Shown: piece by piece, positions 17,075 through 26,732 of the stretch
Layout: every line of letters begins with the position of its first letter
Numbering within the stretch: position 1 is the stretch's first letter
Assembly: GCF_004137685.1 (NCBI RefSeq)
Contig: NZ_QYBB01000016.1
Location: 1 to 64,000, forward strand
DNA length: 64,000 nucleotides
Direction of reading: 5' to 3'
Source: Lichenibacterium minor
GTDB taxonomy: Bacteria > Pseudomonadota > Alphaproteobacteria > Rhizobiales > Beijerinckiaceae
The notes under the pieces: generated by a model
What the model saw: only the letters and a program-made list of their open reading frames with translations
Databases searched by the model: none
Told to the model about the DNA's origin: nothing
Position numbers and translations under genes: made by a program

Positions 17075-17692
17075 TCACGCGTCGGACTGTCCGGCCCGGG
17101 CCTGCTCGACGGCGTGCTGGAGCACGTCGAAGGGCTGGGCGCCGCTCAGCAGGTAGTGGCGGTCCGCCGAGCGGATCACCATGGCGGGGACGCCCGTGAT
17201 GCCGACGCGCGCGGCGAGCTGCTCCTCGGCCACCACCCGGGCGGTCAGCGTCTCGTCGTCGAGGGCGCGGTGCAGGGCGGCGCTGTCGAGGCCGCACAGC
17301 GTCGCGATGTCGAGCAGCACCGAGCGGTCGCCGATGTCGAGCCCGTCCTCGAAGAAGCCGCGGAACAGCGCCTCGTGCACGGCGTCGAAGGCGCCCGCGT
17401 CGCGTGCGAAGGCCGCCGCGACGGCGGCGAGCCGCGAGCGCGGCTGCACGGGCGGAAGCCGCAGCGTCATGCCGCGCTGCGCCGCCATGGGATAGACGGC
17501 GGTTTCCCACACGTTGTGGAGGTACTCACCGTCCGGATCCAGCGTCGGCTGCGGCTCGGGCCTCAGCTCGAAGGCGCGCCACTGCACGGCGACGCCGAGC
17601 TCGGACCGCGCGCGGGCCAGCACCGGCAGGGCGAGGTAGCAGAAGGGGCACACGTAGTCGCTCCACACCAGGATGGTCGTTTCGCTGGCCAT
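17075..17692 (-). CDS. DsbA-family (FrnE-like) oxidoreductase
   Basis: A 205-residue cytoplasmic thioredoxin-fold protein of the DsbA/FrnE group. It opens with ILVWSDYVCPFCYLAL, which holds the CPFC redox centre, and has the cis-Pro loop GITGVPAMVI near residue 170. The helical insert between them fits the 2-hydroxychromene-2-carboxylate isomerase/FrnE layout. No signal peptide is seen, so it acts in the cytosol, perhaps in thiol-disulfide exchange or as a glutathione-dependent isomerase. It is divergent from the 2Fe-2S protein gene that starts 140 bases away. Confidence 0.85.
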   Translation of the reverse strand: MASETTILVWSDYVCPFCYLALPVLARARSELGVAVQWRAFELRPEPQPTLDPDGEYLHNVWETAVYPMAAQRGMTLRLPPVQPRSRLAAVAAAFARDAGAFDAVHEALFRGFFEDGLDIGDRSVLLDIATLCGLDSAALHRALDDETLTARVVAEEQLAARVGITGVPAMVIRSADRHYLLSGAQPFDVLQHAVEQARAGQSDA

Positions 17693-17832
17693 GCGGATCT
17701 CCCAGGGTTCGGTTCGGCGTCGTCGGGACGCAACGCCCGCCGCCGGGGTGGGTTGCGCGGCGCGCTTCGCGCCTTGCGCCGGGGGCAGGGCGGGCCATCT
17801 CGGTCGGGACGGCAGCGCGAAGGACGGATCGG

Positions 17833-18189
17833 GTGAGCAAGGACAAGGGGTGGAAGGAGGTCAGGGCCGAGTGGCGCGAGGTCGTGCTGGTGTGCCGCAA
17901 GTGCTCCAGGAAGCTCGACGGCGGCTTCGGCCCGGACGGCGACGACACGTTCGCCAAGGCCCTGCGCCGCTCCCTCGACGAGGGCGAACTGCGCAAGGTC
18001 AAGGCGCTCCGGCGCGAGGTCGCCGTGGTGGAGGTCGGCTGCCTCGACGTCTGCCCGAAGCGCGCCGTGGCGGTCGTGCTGGGTAGCACCCCGGGGCGCA
18101 TGACGTTGGTCCCGGAAGGGGCGGCGATGGATGAGGTGGTGGGCCGGCTCGGCCTGGGCCGGCCCGCGCCGCCCGACGCGGCGCGATAG
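17833..18189 (+). CDS. thioredoxin-like 2Fe-2S ferredoxin-domain protein
   Basis: A 118-residue protein starting at GTG 17833. Cysteines are arranged as VCRKCSRKL near residue 22 and GCLDVCPKRAVAV near residue 76, the layout of the thioredoxin-like 2Fe-2S ferredoxins. The predicted fold has a beta-strand before the second Cys pair (EVAVVEVGCLDVC). The likely role is electron transfer or an iron-sulfur-based sensor; the partner is unknown. The stretch upstream is shared with the divergent DsbA-like gene, so the two may share regulation. Confidence 0.7.
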   Translation: MSKDKGWKEVRAEWREVVLVCRKCSRKLDGGFGPDGDDTFAKALRRSLDEGELRKVKALRREVAVVEVGCLDVCPKRAVAVVLGSTPGRMTLVPEGAAMDEVVGRLGLGRPAPPDAAR

Positions 18190-18358
18190 CGCTCCGGCGG
18201 CGGGCGGCGCTTCCATCCCGTGCGATCCCCGCTATGGTCGCGCCGAGCCGGCCCAGCCGGCTCGGATGGCCGCGGCCCTTTTCCCTCAGAGCGATCTGCG
18301 CCGCGGCCGTCTCGCCCCTATCGCGCTGGCGCGGGCGCCCCAACACGAGGGCTCAGAA

Positions 18359-18637
18359 GTGCAGGACAGGACCAAGCAGCGGGATCACTCCTTCATCGAT
18401 CCCAACAACGAGCCCATCCGGGTCGTCGATGTAGCGTCGTTCCATCGACCGGTCGGCGGCAAGCTGGACGTCACGCTCTGCGCGGCCGTGCATCGCGAAC
18501 TGAACGGCGACCGGACGTCGATGGCCAACGTCGTGACGGCGCGTCTCCGCCTCGATCTCGGCATGGCCCGCGCGATCATCGACGGGCTGACGAAGCAGAT
18601 CGCCATGGCGGAGGCGGCCGAGGCGACCCAGAACTGA
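18359..18637 (+). CDS. small conserved hypothetical protein
   Basis: A 92-residue protein starting at GTG 18359. It begins VQDRTKQRDHSFIDPNNEPIRVVDV and continues with alternating strands and a long C-terminal helix (LDLGMARAIIDGLTKQIAMAEAAEATQ). The pattern of an extended sheet followed by 'RLRLDLGMARAIIDGL' is reminiscent of small DUF3467-like proteins, but this is weak. No signal peptide, membrane helix or Cys motif is present. No function is assigned. Confidence 0.55.
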   Translation: MQDRTKQRDHSFIDPNNEPIRVVDVASFHRPVGGKLDVTLCAAVHRELNGDRTSMANVVTARLRLDLGMARAIIDGLTKQIAMAEAAEATQN

Positions 18638-18740
18638 CCTCCGCTCCGCGCCGCCGCGAACCCTTTCGCCCAGCCGGCGTTTCCGGCGACACCCGAGGCG
18701 CGACGGAGCGCGGCGGGACCGCAGCGGAGATCCACGCACC

Positions 18741-19004
18741 ATGAACAAGCGCATCGCCCTCCTCGCCGGCCTCGCGGCCCTGCTGTGCGCCCCCGTGGCC
18801 GCCGAAGCCCAGGGCATCCTCGGCGGCGCCCGCTCGGGGTCCGCCACGGGCGAGCGGGCCGCGGGGCCCGTCGGGGGCGTCGTGGGCGGCGTGGTGGGGG
18901 GAGCGGTCGGCGGCGTCGTGGGCGGGGTCCGCGGCGTGCTGGGCCTGCCGCGCCGGCCCGCCCACCGCGTCGTCCTGCGCCACCGCCGCCATCGCCGCCC
19001 TTGA
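18741..19004 (+). CDS. small secreted glycine-zipper protein
   Basis: An 87-residue protein with a clear signal peptide (MNKRIALLAGLAALLCAPVAAEA), followed by a run of Gly-Gly-Val-Val repeats (about residues 44-62) typical of glycine-zipper membrane-inserting segments. It ends in a very basic Arg/His tail (RRPAHRVVLRHRRHRRP). The repeat is encoded by near-identical GGCGTCGTGGGC units, so its length could vary. It is probably periplasmic or outer-membrane associated. A GC-rich hairpin follows it. Confidence 0.6.
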   Translation: MNKRIALLAGLAALLCAPVAAEAQGILGGARSGSATGERAAGPVGGVVGGVVGGAVGGVVGGVRGVLGLPRRPAHRVVLRHRRHRRP

Positions 19005-19039
19005 TCGGCGGACGGGCTTCGGCCATCTGCATGCAATCC

Positions 19040-19059
19040 GCCGGGGCAGACGCCCCGGC
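19040..19059. terminator. GC-rich hairpin after the glycine-zipper gene
   Basis: A perfect 8-bp stem (GCCGGGGC/GCCCCGGC) with an AGAC loop lies between the glycine-zipper gene and the alpha/beta hydrolase gene. There is no T-tract, so it may attenuate or protect transcripts and need not fully terminate. Confidence 0.4.
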
Positions 19060-19077
19060 TTCGCGATAGGAGCGACG

Positions 19078-20088
19078 ATGGCCAGAGCCAAGGTGCTGGT
19101 GGCAGGCCTGGGCCTGCTCGCAGCCGCGATGGCGGGCACGCCGTCCCGCGCGGCGGAGGCCGCGCCGCCGCTCGGCATCGGCATCGAGGGGTGGCCCTAC
19201 CCGTATCCCGTCCATTTCTTCGACGTCGTGAACGGCGGCCAGCCGCTGCGCATGGCCTACATGGACGTGGCCCCGACGGCGCCGCCCAACGGCCGCACGG
19301 CCGTGCTGCTGCACGGCAAGAACTTTTCCAGCGACTATTGGGCGAACGTCATCTCCGACCTGACCGGCCTCGGCACCCGCGTCGTGGTGCCGGATCAGGT
19401 CGGCTTCAACAAGTCGTCCAAGCCCGACCTGGATTACTCGTTCGACGAACTGTCGACCAATACGGCCGCGCTGCTCGACCGCCTCGGCGTGGCGGGCCCG
19501 GTCGACCTCGTCGGCCATTCCACGGGCGGAATGCTGGCGGTGCGCTTCGCGCTCCTGCACCCGGGGCGCGTCCGCCGGCTCGTGCTGGAAGATCCGATCG
19601 GCCTCGAGGACTACAGGGTGAACATCCCGCCGCAGACCACGGCGACGCTGACCGCCGCGGAGCTGAAGCAGACGCCGGAGTCCTACCGCGCCTTCATCGC
19701 CCGCTACTTCGTGGTCTACCCGAAGGAGGAGCAGGAGCCCTTCGTCGCGCAGCGCATGGGCATCGCCGCCTCGGCCGAATACGACCGCTGGGCCAAGTCC
19801 TCGGCGGAAGCCTACCAGATGATCTACCGCCAGCCGGTCCGCTCCGAATACCGGGATCTCGCCATGCCGGTGCTGATCGCCGTCGGCGCCGAGGACCGCA
19901 CGGTGGTGATGAAGGCCTATGGCGACCCGGCGAGGACGGCCGCGATGGGGAACTTCCCCGTCCTGGCCCGGGCGGCCTGCGCCGAGGTGAAGGACTGCAG
20001 CGTTTCGGTGATCGAGAACAGCGGCCACGTCCCGCACCTCGAACAGCCGGGCGCTTTCCTTCCCGCCCTCAACGCCTTCTTAAAGTAA
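19078..20088 (+). CDS. secreted alpha/beta hydrolase
   Basis: A 336-residue alpha/beta hydrolase with a signal peptide (KVLVAGLGLLAAAMAGTPSRAAEA). The oxyanion region is VLLHGKNFSSDYW; the nucleophile elbow is GHSTGGML with the catalytic Ser near residue 144. A cap domain runs through the NIPPQTTATLTAAEL segment. Asp in IAVGAEDRTVV and His in SGHVPHLEQP complete the triad. It resembles proline-iminopeptidase or C-C bond hydrolases; the real substrate is unknown. A small secreted protein gene follows 130 bases later on the same strand. Confidence 0.8.
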   Translation: MARAKVLVAGLGLLAAAMAGTPSRAAEAAPPLGIGIEGWPYPYPVHFFDVVNGGQPLRMAYMDVAPTAPPNGRTAVLLHGKNFSSDYWANVISDLTGLGTRVVVPDQVGFNKSSKPDLDYSFDELSTNTAALLDRLGVAGPVDLVGHSTGGMLAVRFALLHPGRVRRLVLEDPIGLEDYRVNIPPQTTATLTAAELKQTPESYRAFIARYFVVYPKEEQEPFVAQRMGIAASAEYDRWAKSSAEAYQMIYRQPVRSEYRDLAMPVLIAVGAEDRTVVMKAYGDPARTAAMGNFPVLARAACAEVKDCSVSVIENSGHVPHLEQPGAFLPALNAFLK

Positions 20089-20217
20089 AGATCGCAAATG
20101 CCGCGCAACCCGGCCATGCCGGGCGGCCACGGGCGGGAGCCCGCCGCGCTCCCGCCCCAATCCGAAGGCGTTTGTACGCCGGACAGACACACTTCCTTTC
20201 GCCTTCCAGGACGCTCG

Positions 20218-20397
20218 ATGACCCTCCCGATCCACGCCCTCCGCGTGAAGCTCACCGCCGTCGCCGTCGGCGCCATCGTGCTCACCGCCGGGCACGCCGT
20301 CGCCAAGAACCACGATTGCCAGAGCTTCAAGGTGCGCTCGACCGTCCTGGCGCTGCACGACCGCGCCCCCGGGCCGTCCTTCCGCATCCCGAACTGA
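20218..20397 (+). CDS. small secreted hypothetical protein
   Basis: A 59-residue ORF starting at 20218 with AGGA six bases upstream. It has a signal peptide (KLTAVAVGAIVLTAGHAVA) and a mature part of about 30 residues with a single Cys (KNHDCQSFKV). No family is recognised. It follows the secreted hydrolase gene and could belong to the same transcript. Confidence 0.5.
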   Translation: MTLPIHALRVKLTAVAVGAIVLTAGHAVAKNHDCQSFKVRSTVLALHDRAPGPSFRIPN

Positions 20398-20401
20398 CCC
20401 G

Positions 20402-20599
20402 TCAGTGCAGGACCTTGCCGAGGTCCTGCAGGCTGTCGGGTTCGGCGAGGGCGAGCCGAGCCATGCGCACGAGTTCGGCACAGACAGGCTCGACGTCCCT
20501 CACGCGCTCCTCGATGTAGACGAGGAACTCCTCGATGGCCCCGCGTTCCTTGCCGCTCAGGCCTGTGGCGCGGTCGTTCTGGCCCTGTCGTTCTCGCAT
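20402..20599 (-). CDS. small hypothetical protein
   Basis: A 65-residue, strongly charged and helical protein (SGKERGAIEEFLVYIEERVRD, then VCAELVRMARLAL). AGGGA lies nine bases before the ATG. It is convergent with the small secreted protein gene and leaves only four bases between the two stop codons. Function unknown. Confidence 0.5.
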   Translation of the reverse strand: MRERQGQNDRATGLSGKERGAIEEFLVYIEERVRDVEPVCAELVRMARLALAEPDSLQDLGKVLH

Positions 20600-21125
20600 G
20601 GGTGCTATCCCTTCTCGGCATGCGAGGGGATACGGCTGAAATGCGATGGGGTTGCAGGGCTGCCGTCGCAAATTTTTCATATCCGGTCGTCGCGCCCCGC
20701 TTCGGGGCCGAGGTCGTCGCCGGACGGCGGCTCGCGCCGCCGCTGAGCCCCTATCGGCCTCCGCCGCATTCGGGCCGCAGCCCGGCGACCGGCGGCCGAG
20801 AAGCCGTCGTGAACGGTGGGCGACGGTTGTCTCGCTGCGGGACCAGCCGAAAGGCAGGAGCCGCCTGCAGCCGGCCCGTCCGTCCCGGCGAAAGCTTCGA
20901 TGGACCGGGCGGACGTCGCACCGCGATGCCTGAGAGGCTGGGCACTCTTCGTCGCTCGGGGTGTCGATCCGCGCGGCCGCTCTTTCCGCGAGTCTCCCGT
21001 CGACCCCACGAGGATGGCTCCAGCGGAGCCATCCTCCACGGTTCACGACGACAGCCTTCAGCTGACGACGCGGCCCGTCCGCGCCGGCGGAGGGAGACGC
21101 CCGGGCCGCGCGGTGGCGGCCCGGA
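20600..21125. other. gene-free interval with one long hairpin
   Basis: About 525 bases without a convincing gene; open frames here give Arg/Pro-rich translations only. The one structured element is a perfect stem-loop at 21010-21036, listed separately. A promoter for the small minus-strand gene at 20599 should lie at the left end, but no clear -10/-35 pair could be picked out. Confidence 0.5.
21010..21036. terminator. 12-bp perfect stem-loop downstream of the ABC operon
   Basis: GAGGATGGCTCC, an AGC loop, then GGAGCCATCCTC form a perfect 12-bp stem. It lies 90 bases beyond the stop codon of the ATP-binding gene that ends the polyol transport operon. It lacks a T-run on the minus strand and may be a processing or 3'-protection hairpin. 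Confidence 0.5.
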
Positions 21126-22247
<1,122 letters not shown>

Positions 22248-22260
22248 GGCGGTGAGCCCT

Positions 22261-23076
22261 TTACTTGACGGCGCCGAAGGTCAGGCCGCGCACGAGTTGA
22301 CGTTGGGTGAGCCATCCGAACACCAGGATCGGCGCGATGGCGAGAAGCGAGGCGGCGGACAGCTTCGACCAGAACAGGCCTTCGGGGCTGGAAAAGCTGA
22401 CGATGAGCTGCGTGAGCGGCGCCGCCTTCACGCTCGTCAGGTTGATGCTCCAGAACGCCTCGTTCCAGCACAGGATGACCGACAGCAGCGCCGTCGACAT
22501 CACGCCCGGCAGGGACAGCGGCAGCAGCAGCAGCCGCATCTGTTGCAGGGGCGTCGCGCCGTCCATGCGCGACGCTTCCAGGATCTCCTTCGGCACCTCG
22601 CGGAAGAAGGAATACAGCATCCACACCACGATTGGCAGGTTCATCAGCGTGAACATCGCGATGATGCCGGTCCAGGTGTCGAGCAGGCCGAACTGCTGGA
22701 ACAGGATGTAGATGGGCACCAGGACGCCGACGGCCGGCATCATCTTGGTGGACATCATCCACATCAGCAGGTCCTTGGTCTTCCGGCCCGGGTAGAACGC
22801 CATGGCGTAGGCGGCCGGGACCGCGAAGGCGAGGCACACGATCGTGGCGCCGACGGACTCCACGACGCTGTTGATGACCGCGCCGAAGTAGTTCACCCGC
22901 TCGTTGACCGTGGCGTAGCTTTCGAACGTCGGATGGAAGACGAGCGACGGCGTGATGGCGTCGATCTCGGATTTGAACGAGGTGATGGCCATCCACAGGA
23001 TGGGGAAGAACACCAGGAAGGCGACGCCCCAGCCGAGGAACGTCATCAGGATCTTGTTGCGCTGCTTGGCCTTCAT
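22261..23076 (-). CDS. ABC transporter permease (SmoG-like, MalG type)
   Basis: A 271-residue inner-membrane permease with six predicted helices, starting [20 protein letters not shown]. The MalG-type EAA loop, which contacts the ATPase, is visible as [28 protein letters not shown]. It begins nine bases after the partner permease stop codon, forming the channel with the gene at 23086-24003. Confidence 0.9.
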   Translation of the reverse strand: MKAKQRNKILMTFLGWGVAFLVFFPILWMAITSFKSEIDAITPSLVFHPTFESYATVNERVNYFGAVINSVVESVGATIVCLAFAVPAAYAMAFYPGRKTKDLLMWMMSTKMMPAVGVLVPIYILFQQFGLLDTWTGIIAMFTLMNLPIVVWMLYSFFREVPKEILEASRMDGATPLQQMRLLLLPLSLPGVMSTALLSVILCWNEAFWSINLTSVKAAPLTQLIVSFSSPEGLFWSKLSAASLLAIAPILVFGWLTQRQLVRGLTFGAVK

Positions 23077-23085
23077 GGCGAGCCC

Positions 23086-24003
23086 TCAGCTGTCGAGGTT
23101 GCGGGCGACGGTGCGCACGAGGAAGATGGCGACCACGTTGGCCAGCACGACCGCCACGATGCCGCCCGCCGAACCGCCGCCGATGTCGAACTGCAGCAGC
23201 GCCGTCTTGTAGACGAGGTAGACGAGGTTGGTGGACGCGTCGCCCGGGCCGCCGCTGGTGGTGACGAGGATCTCGGCAAAGATGCCGAGCAGGAAGATCG
23301 TCTCGATCATAACCACGACCGTGACGGGGCGGGCGAGGTGCGGCACGATGATGTGGCGGAAGCGGGCGACCGCCTTGGCGCCGTCCATGCGGGCCGCCTC
23401 GATCTGCTCGCGGTCGAGCGACTGCATGGCGGTGAGCAGGATCAGCGTCGCGAAGGGCACCCACTGCCACGCCACGATGATGCCAATGGAGAACAGCGGC
23501 GCCGTGCTGAAGAAGGCGATGGGATCGAGCCCCACGGCGCGCGCCATATAGGCGAAGAGGCCGTTGACGGGGTCCATCAGCAGGTTCTTCCACACCAGCG
23601 CCGCCACGGTCGGCATGACGAAGAAGGGCGCGATGACGAAGAGCCGCGAGATCCCCTGGCCGTAGAAGTCCTGGTCGAACAGCACGGCGAACAGGGTGCC
23701 GAACACCACCGTGGTGATCAGCACGCCCCCGACCAGCAACACGGTGTTGACGATCGACGTGATGAAGGACGGGTCGGTCAGCAGGTAGGTGTAGTTGCTC
23801 ACGCCCGCCCAGCCCTGCACCGTCGGATCGGTGAGGTTGTAGTTGCGGAACGAGAAATACAGCGTCAGGGCGAGCGGGACGATCATCCACACCAGCAGCG
23901 CCGCGATGCTCGGCCACACGAGCGGCCGCGTGTCGACGCCGCGCTTGGAGCGTCCGGCCCTGGGGGCCGCGACCGCATCGCGCGGCAGGGCTGAAGTCGA
24001 CAT
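23086..24003 (-). CDS. ABC transporter permease (SmoF-like, MalF type)
   Basis: A 305-residue permease with an N-terminal helix LVWPSIAALLVWMIVPLALT and the sugar-ABC EAA loop REQIEAARMDGAKAVARFRHIIVPHL. The start at 24003 (MSTSALPRD) is preferred over one ten codons upstream. It partners the SmoG-like permease. A strong hairpin separates it from the binding-protein gene upstream. Confidence 0.9.
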   Translation of the reverse strand: MSTSALPRDAVAAPRAGRSKRGVDTRPLVWPSIAALLVWMIVPLALTLYFSFRNYNLTDPTVQGWAGVSNYTYLLTDPSFITSIVNTVLLVGGVLITTVVFGTLFAVLFDQDFYGQGISRLFVIAPFFVMPTVAALVWKNLLMDPVNGLFAYMARAVGLDPIAFFSTAPLFSIGIIVAWQWVPFATLILLTAMQSLDREQIEAARMDGAKAVARFRHIIVPHLARPVTVVVMIETIFLLGIFAEILVTTSGGPGDASTNLVYLVYKTALLQFDIGGGSAGGIVAVVLANVVAIFLVRTVARNLDS

Positions 24004-24044
24004 GGCGGCCTCCCGTCTCGGTCTTGCGGTCATCCTGAACCGAA

Positions 24045-24071
24045 ACCGCCGGGGCGTGAAGCCCCGGCGGT
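24045..24071. terminator. intercistronic hairpin between binding-protein and permease genes
   Basis: A perfect 11-bp stem, ACCGCCGGGGC/GCCCCGGCGGT, with a five-base loop. It is placed right after the stop codon of the substrate-binding protein gene and before the first permease gene. In binding-protein transport operons such hairpins commonly protect the upstream message and lower permease expression. Confidence 0.6.
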
Positions 24072-24085
24072 CGCGTCTTGCGGCG

Positions 24086-25408
24086 TTACTTGGGATAACC
24101 GGCCTGCTTCATGGTGCGCTCGGTGGTCGACTGCCCCTTCTTGAGGGCGGCCTCGGCCGAATCCTGGCCCGCGAGGGCCGCCGAGATGTCCTGGCCGACG
24201 TTGGTGCCGATGGCCTGGAACTCGGGGATGGCGACGAACTGCACGCCGGTGTAGGGCACCGGGTCCACGGTCGGGTGCTTCGGATCGGTGGTCTCGATGG
24301 CCTTCAGCACGGTGGCGGCGAAGGGCGCCGCCTTCTGGTAGTCGGCGTTGCTGTAGGTCGACAGGCGGGTGCCGGGAGGTGCCGCCACCCAGCCCTCGGA
24401 CTTGCCCACCAGGCCGACGTAGGTCTTGGAGGTCGCCCAGGCGATGAACTTCTTCGCCGCGTCGCCCTGCTTGGTCGAAGCCGGCACGGCGAGGTTCCAC
24501 GACCAGAACCAGCCGGACGCCTTCGGGTCCTTGTCGGTCACGGGCGAGGCCGTGAAGGCGGTCTTGTCGGCGACCTGGCTCTGCTTCGGGTCGTAGATGC
24601 GGCCGGCGCCCGAGGTGGCATCGATCCACATGCCGCACTTGCCGTTGGCGAAGAGGGCCTGGTTCTCGTTGAAGCCGTTGGCGGTCGGGCCGGGGGGGCC
24701 GTCCTTCTTCATCACGTCGAGGTACCAGTCGATGGCGCTCTTCCACGGCTGGGTGGTGAGCTGCGGCTCCCACTTCATGTTGAACCACTCGCCGCCGAAG
24801 GCGTTTACGGCCGTGCTCAGGAAGGCCATGTTCTCGCCCCAGCCCGGCTTGCCGCGCAGGCAGATGCCGTAGATGCCGTTCTTCTTGTCGGACACCTTGT
24901 CGGCGTATTCGGCGATCTGCGCGTAGGTCGGCTTCTCCGGCATGGTGATGCCGGCCTTGTCGAACAGGTCCTTGCGGTAATAGGTGAAGGAGGACTCGGC
25001 GTAGAACGGCGCGGCATACATCTTGCCGTCGACCGTGGTGGCCTCCTTCACCTGCGGGATCAGGTCCTTGTAGTCGTAGCCGTCGCCGAGGTCGTCGAGC
25101 GGCAGCAGCCAGCCCTGCTTGGCCCAGATCGGCGCCTCGTAGGCCCCGATGGTCATCACGTCGAACTGGCCGCCCTTGGTGGCGATGTCGGTGGTGAGGC
25201 GCTGGCGGAGCACGTTCTCCTCGAGCACGACCCAGTTCAGCTTGATGCCCGTCTCCTTTTCGAACTGCGGAGACAGCTTCTGCATGACGATCATGTCGCC
25301 GTTGTTCACGGTGGCGATCGTCAGCGTGGCATTGTCGGCCCTGGCGGCGATGGTCGAAGCCAGCAGCGCGGCGACGAGCCCGCCCAAACGAGCAGAACGC
25401 ATTCCCAT
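24086..25408 (-). CDS. periplasmic polyol/sugar-binding protein (SmoE-like)
   Basis: A 440-residue extracellular solute-binding protein of family 1. The signal peptide is LGGLVAALLASTIAARA. The mature part opens NATLTIATVNNGDMIVMQKLSPQFEKETGI, typical of this family, with a TDIATKGGQFDVMTIGAYEAP lobe-1 motif and MWIDATSGAGRIYDP in the second lobe. It delivers ligand to the two permeases. It is the first transport gene after the regulator and has a palindromic operator 35 bases upstream of its start. Confidence 0.9.
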   Translation of the reverse strand: MGMRSARLGGLVAALLASTIAARADNATLTIATVNNGDMIVMQKLSPQFEKETGIKLNWVVLEENVLRQRLTTDIATKGGQFDVMTIGAYEAPIWAKQGWLLPLDDLGDGYDYKDLIPQVKEATTVDGKMYAAPFYAESSFTYYRKDLFDKAGITMPEKPTYAQIAEYADKVSDKKNGIYGICLRGKPGWGENMAFLSTAVNAFGGEWFNMKWEPQLTTQPWKSAIDWYLDVMKKDGPPGPTANGFNENQALFANGKCGMWIDATSGAGRIYDPKQSQVADKTAFTASPVTDKDPKASGWFWSWNLAVPASTKQGDAAKKFIAWATSKTYVGLVGKSEGWVAAPPGTRLSTYSNADYQKAAPFAATVLKAIETTDPKHPTVDPVPYTGVQFVAIPEFQAIGTNVGQDISAALAGQDSAEAALKKGQSTTERTMKQAGYPK

Positions 25409-25442
25409 TCCTCCCTCAAGCGGCCGTTCGTCGACCGCGAAC

Positions 25443-25468
25443 TTTGCTCAGCGTGAGAGCAAATGCTC
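25443..25468. promoter_or_regulatory. palindromic operator, probably for the SorC regulator
   Basis: TTTGCTC, seven bases, GAGCAAA is a perfect inverted repeat. The right arm also starts a second palindrome, GAGCA-AA-TGCTC (25457-25468). Three TGCTC/GAGCA half-sites therefore lie in 26 bases, 35 bases upstream of the binding-protein start and 60 bases beyond the stop codon of the regulator gene. TTGC/GCAA half-sites are usual for SorC/DeoR-type sugar regulators; the assignment to this regulator is inference. Confidence 0.6.
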
Positions 25469-25528
25469 GAACTTGCGGGCCTCGCTGTCAAGCGCGATTG
25501 TGGGTCGTCCACGCGAACGCGCCGGCGG

Positions 25529-26488
25529 TCAGGGGCGGCCGTCGAGAAGGCGCACCGCCGTGGGCTCGTCGATGACGAGGCCGGTGGCGTAGCCTCCCGC
25601 CAGCGCCGCCGCCAGCGCGGTCAGCTTGGAGCGGCCCGCCGCCACCAGGATGGTGGGCCGCCGCGGCCTGCTCACGGGCGGCACGGCGGTGAGGCGACGC
25701 GTCACGGCGTCGTCGATGAGGGTTCCGGCGGCGTCGATCGGGTGCGAGCGCAGTTCGCCCACCGCGCCCGCGGCTTCCAGCTGGTGCAGCTCGTCGGGCG
25801 TGACGAAGCCGTCGATGAGCAGGGGCGCCGTCGCGCCGATCGATCCCACGCCCAGCACTTCGGCGTCGGCGTCGCGCACCAGGGCGTCGACGATGCCGTA
25901 GCCCCGCTGCGCCTTCAGGAACTCGCATTCTTCGCGCGTGTCGGTGAGCACCGGCAGGGGCAGGGGATAGCATTGCGCGCCGACGCGGTCGGCCAGGCGG
26001 ATCGCGACGTCGTAGGGGCTGGCGCGGCCGTCGCGGGTGAGGTTGCCGACGGCGGACACGACCTTGTGGTCGGGCCGATCCATGGACGTCACCTCGCGCA
26101 CCGTGGCGAGCAGGGTGCGGCCGGTGCCGAGCGCCAGGATCTGCGGGGTCGGCGAGGCGAGCAGCGTTTCGATGAACTGCGCGGCCAGCAACGCCACGCC
26201 GGCGCGCTCGCTTTGGCCGTCGCCCGACGGTGCGACCTCGCAGGTGTCGAGGCCGTAGCGCTCCCGCATGCGCTCGCCGAGTTCCATGCTCTTCAGCAGC
26301 GGGTGGTCGAGCCGGAACTTGATCAGCCCTTCCGAGATGGCGAGGGCCACGAGGCGCTGCGCGTTGGGGCGCGACACGCCGAGGTCGGCGGCGATCTCGT
26401 CCTGGGTGTGCCGCTTGATGTAGTACAGCCAAGCGGCGCGGGCCGCGAGGTCGAGCCGCCTCGTCCGGGCGTCAGCCTTCTCGTTCAC
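25529..26488 (-). CDS. SorC-family sugar-binding transcriptional regulator
   Basis: A 319-residue regulator starting at GTG 26488. The N-terminal helix-turn-helix is HTQDEIAADLGVSRPNAQRLVALAISEGLI. The rest is the SorC sugar-binding domain: LALGTGRTLLATVREV, VSAVGNLTRDGRASPYDVAIRLADR, VLGVGSIGATAPL and ILVAAGRSKLTALAAALAGG. SorC proteins bind a phosphorylated or free sugar/polyol and control the adjoining catabolic or transport operon; SmoC in Rhodobacter holds the same position. The gene reads in the same direction as the transport genes and ends 120 bases before them. Confidence 0.85.
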   Translation of the reverse strand: MNEKADARTRRLDLAARAAWLYYIKRHTQDEIAADLGVSRPNAQRLVALAISEGLIKFRLDHPLLKSMELGERMRERYGLDTCEVAPSGDGQSERAGVALLAAQFIETLLASPTPQILALGTGRTLLATVREVTSMDRPDHKVVSAVGNLTRDGRASPYDVAIRLADRVGAQCYPLPLPVLTDTREECEFLKAQRGYGIVDALVRDADAEVLGVGSIGATAPLLIDGFVTPDELHQLEAAGAVGELRSHPIDAAGTLIDDAVTRRLTAVPPVSRPRRPTILVAAGRSKLTALAAALAGGYATGLVIDEPTAVRLLDGRP

Positions 26489-26732
26489 CCGCGGGCTCCC
26501 ACGCCTTCTGGTCAGCCCCGCGGCGCCGGACGAAGCGAGACGGGGATCGTGGCGGCAGGGTGGCGCGGATCGCCGTGCGGGGTCAAGCCGCCGCCCGCCC
26601 GCGCCGAACCGGCCGAAAGCGGACCGCTCGGGCGACCCGGACAGTCCGGCGGGATCGGCGGCGACTGTCCCTGTCGCGGCCGGTCCCGCGGTGCCAGCGT
26701 CGCCGCCTCGCCTGCATCGGGAGCCCGCCGCC

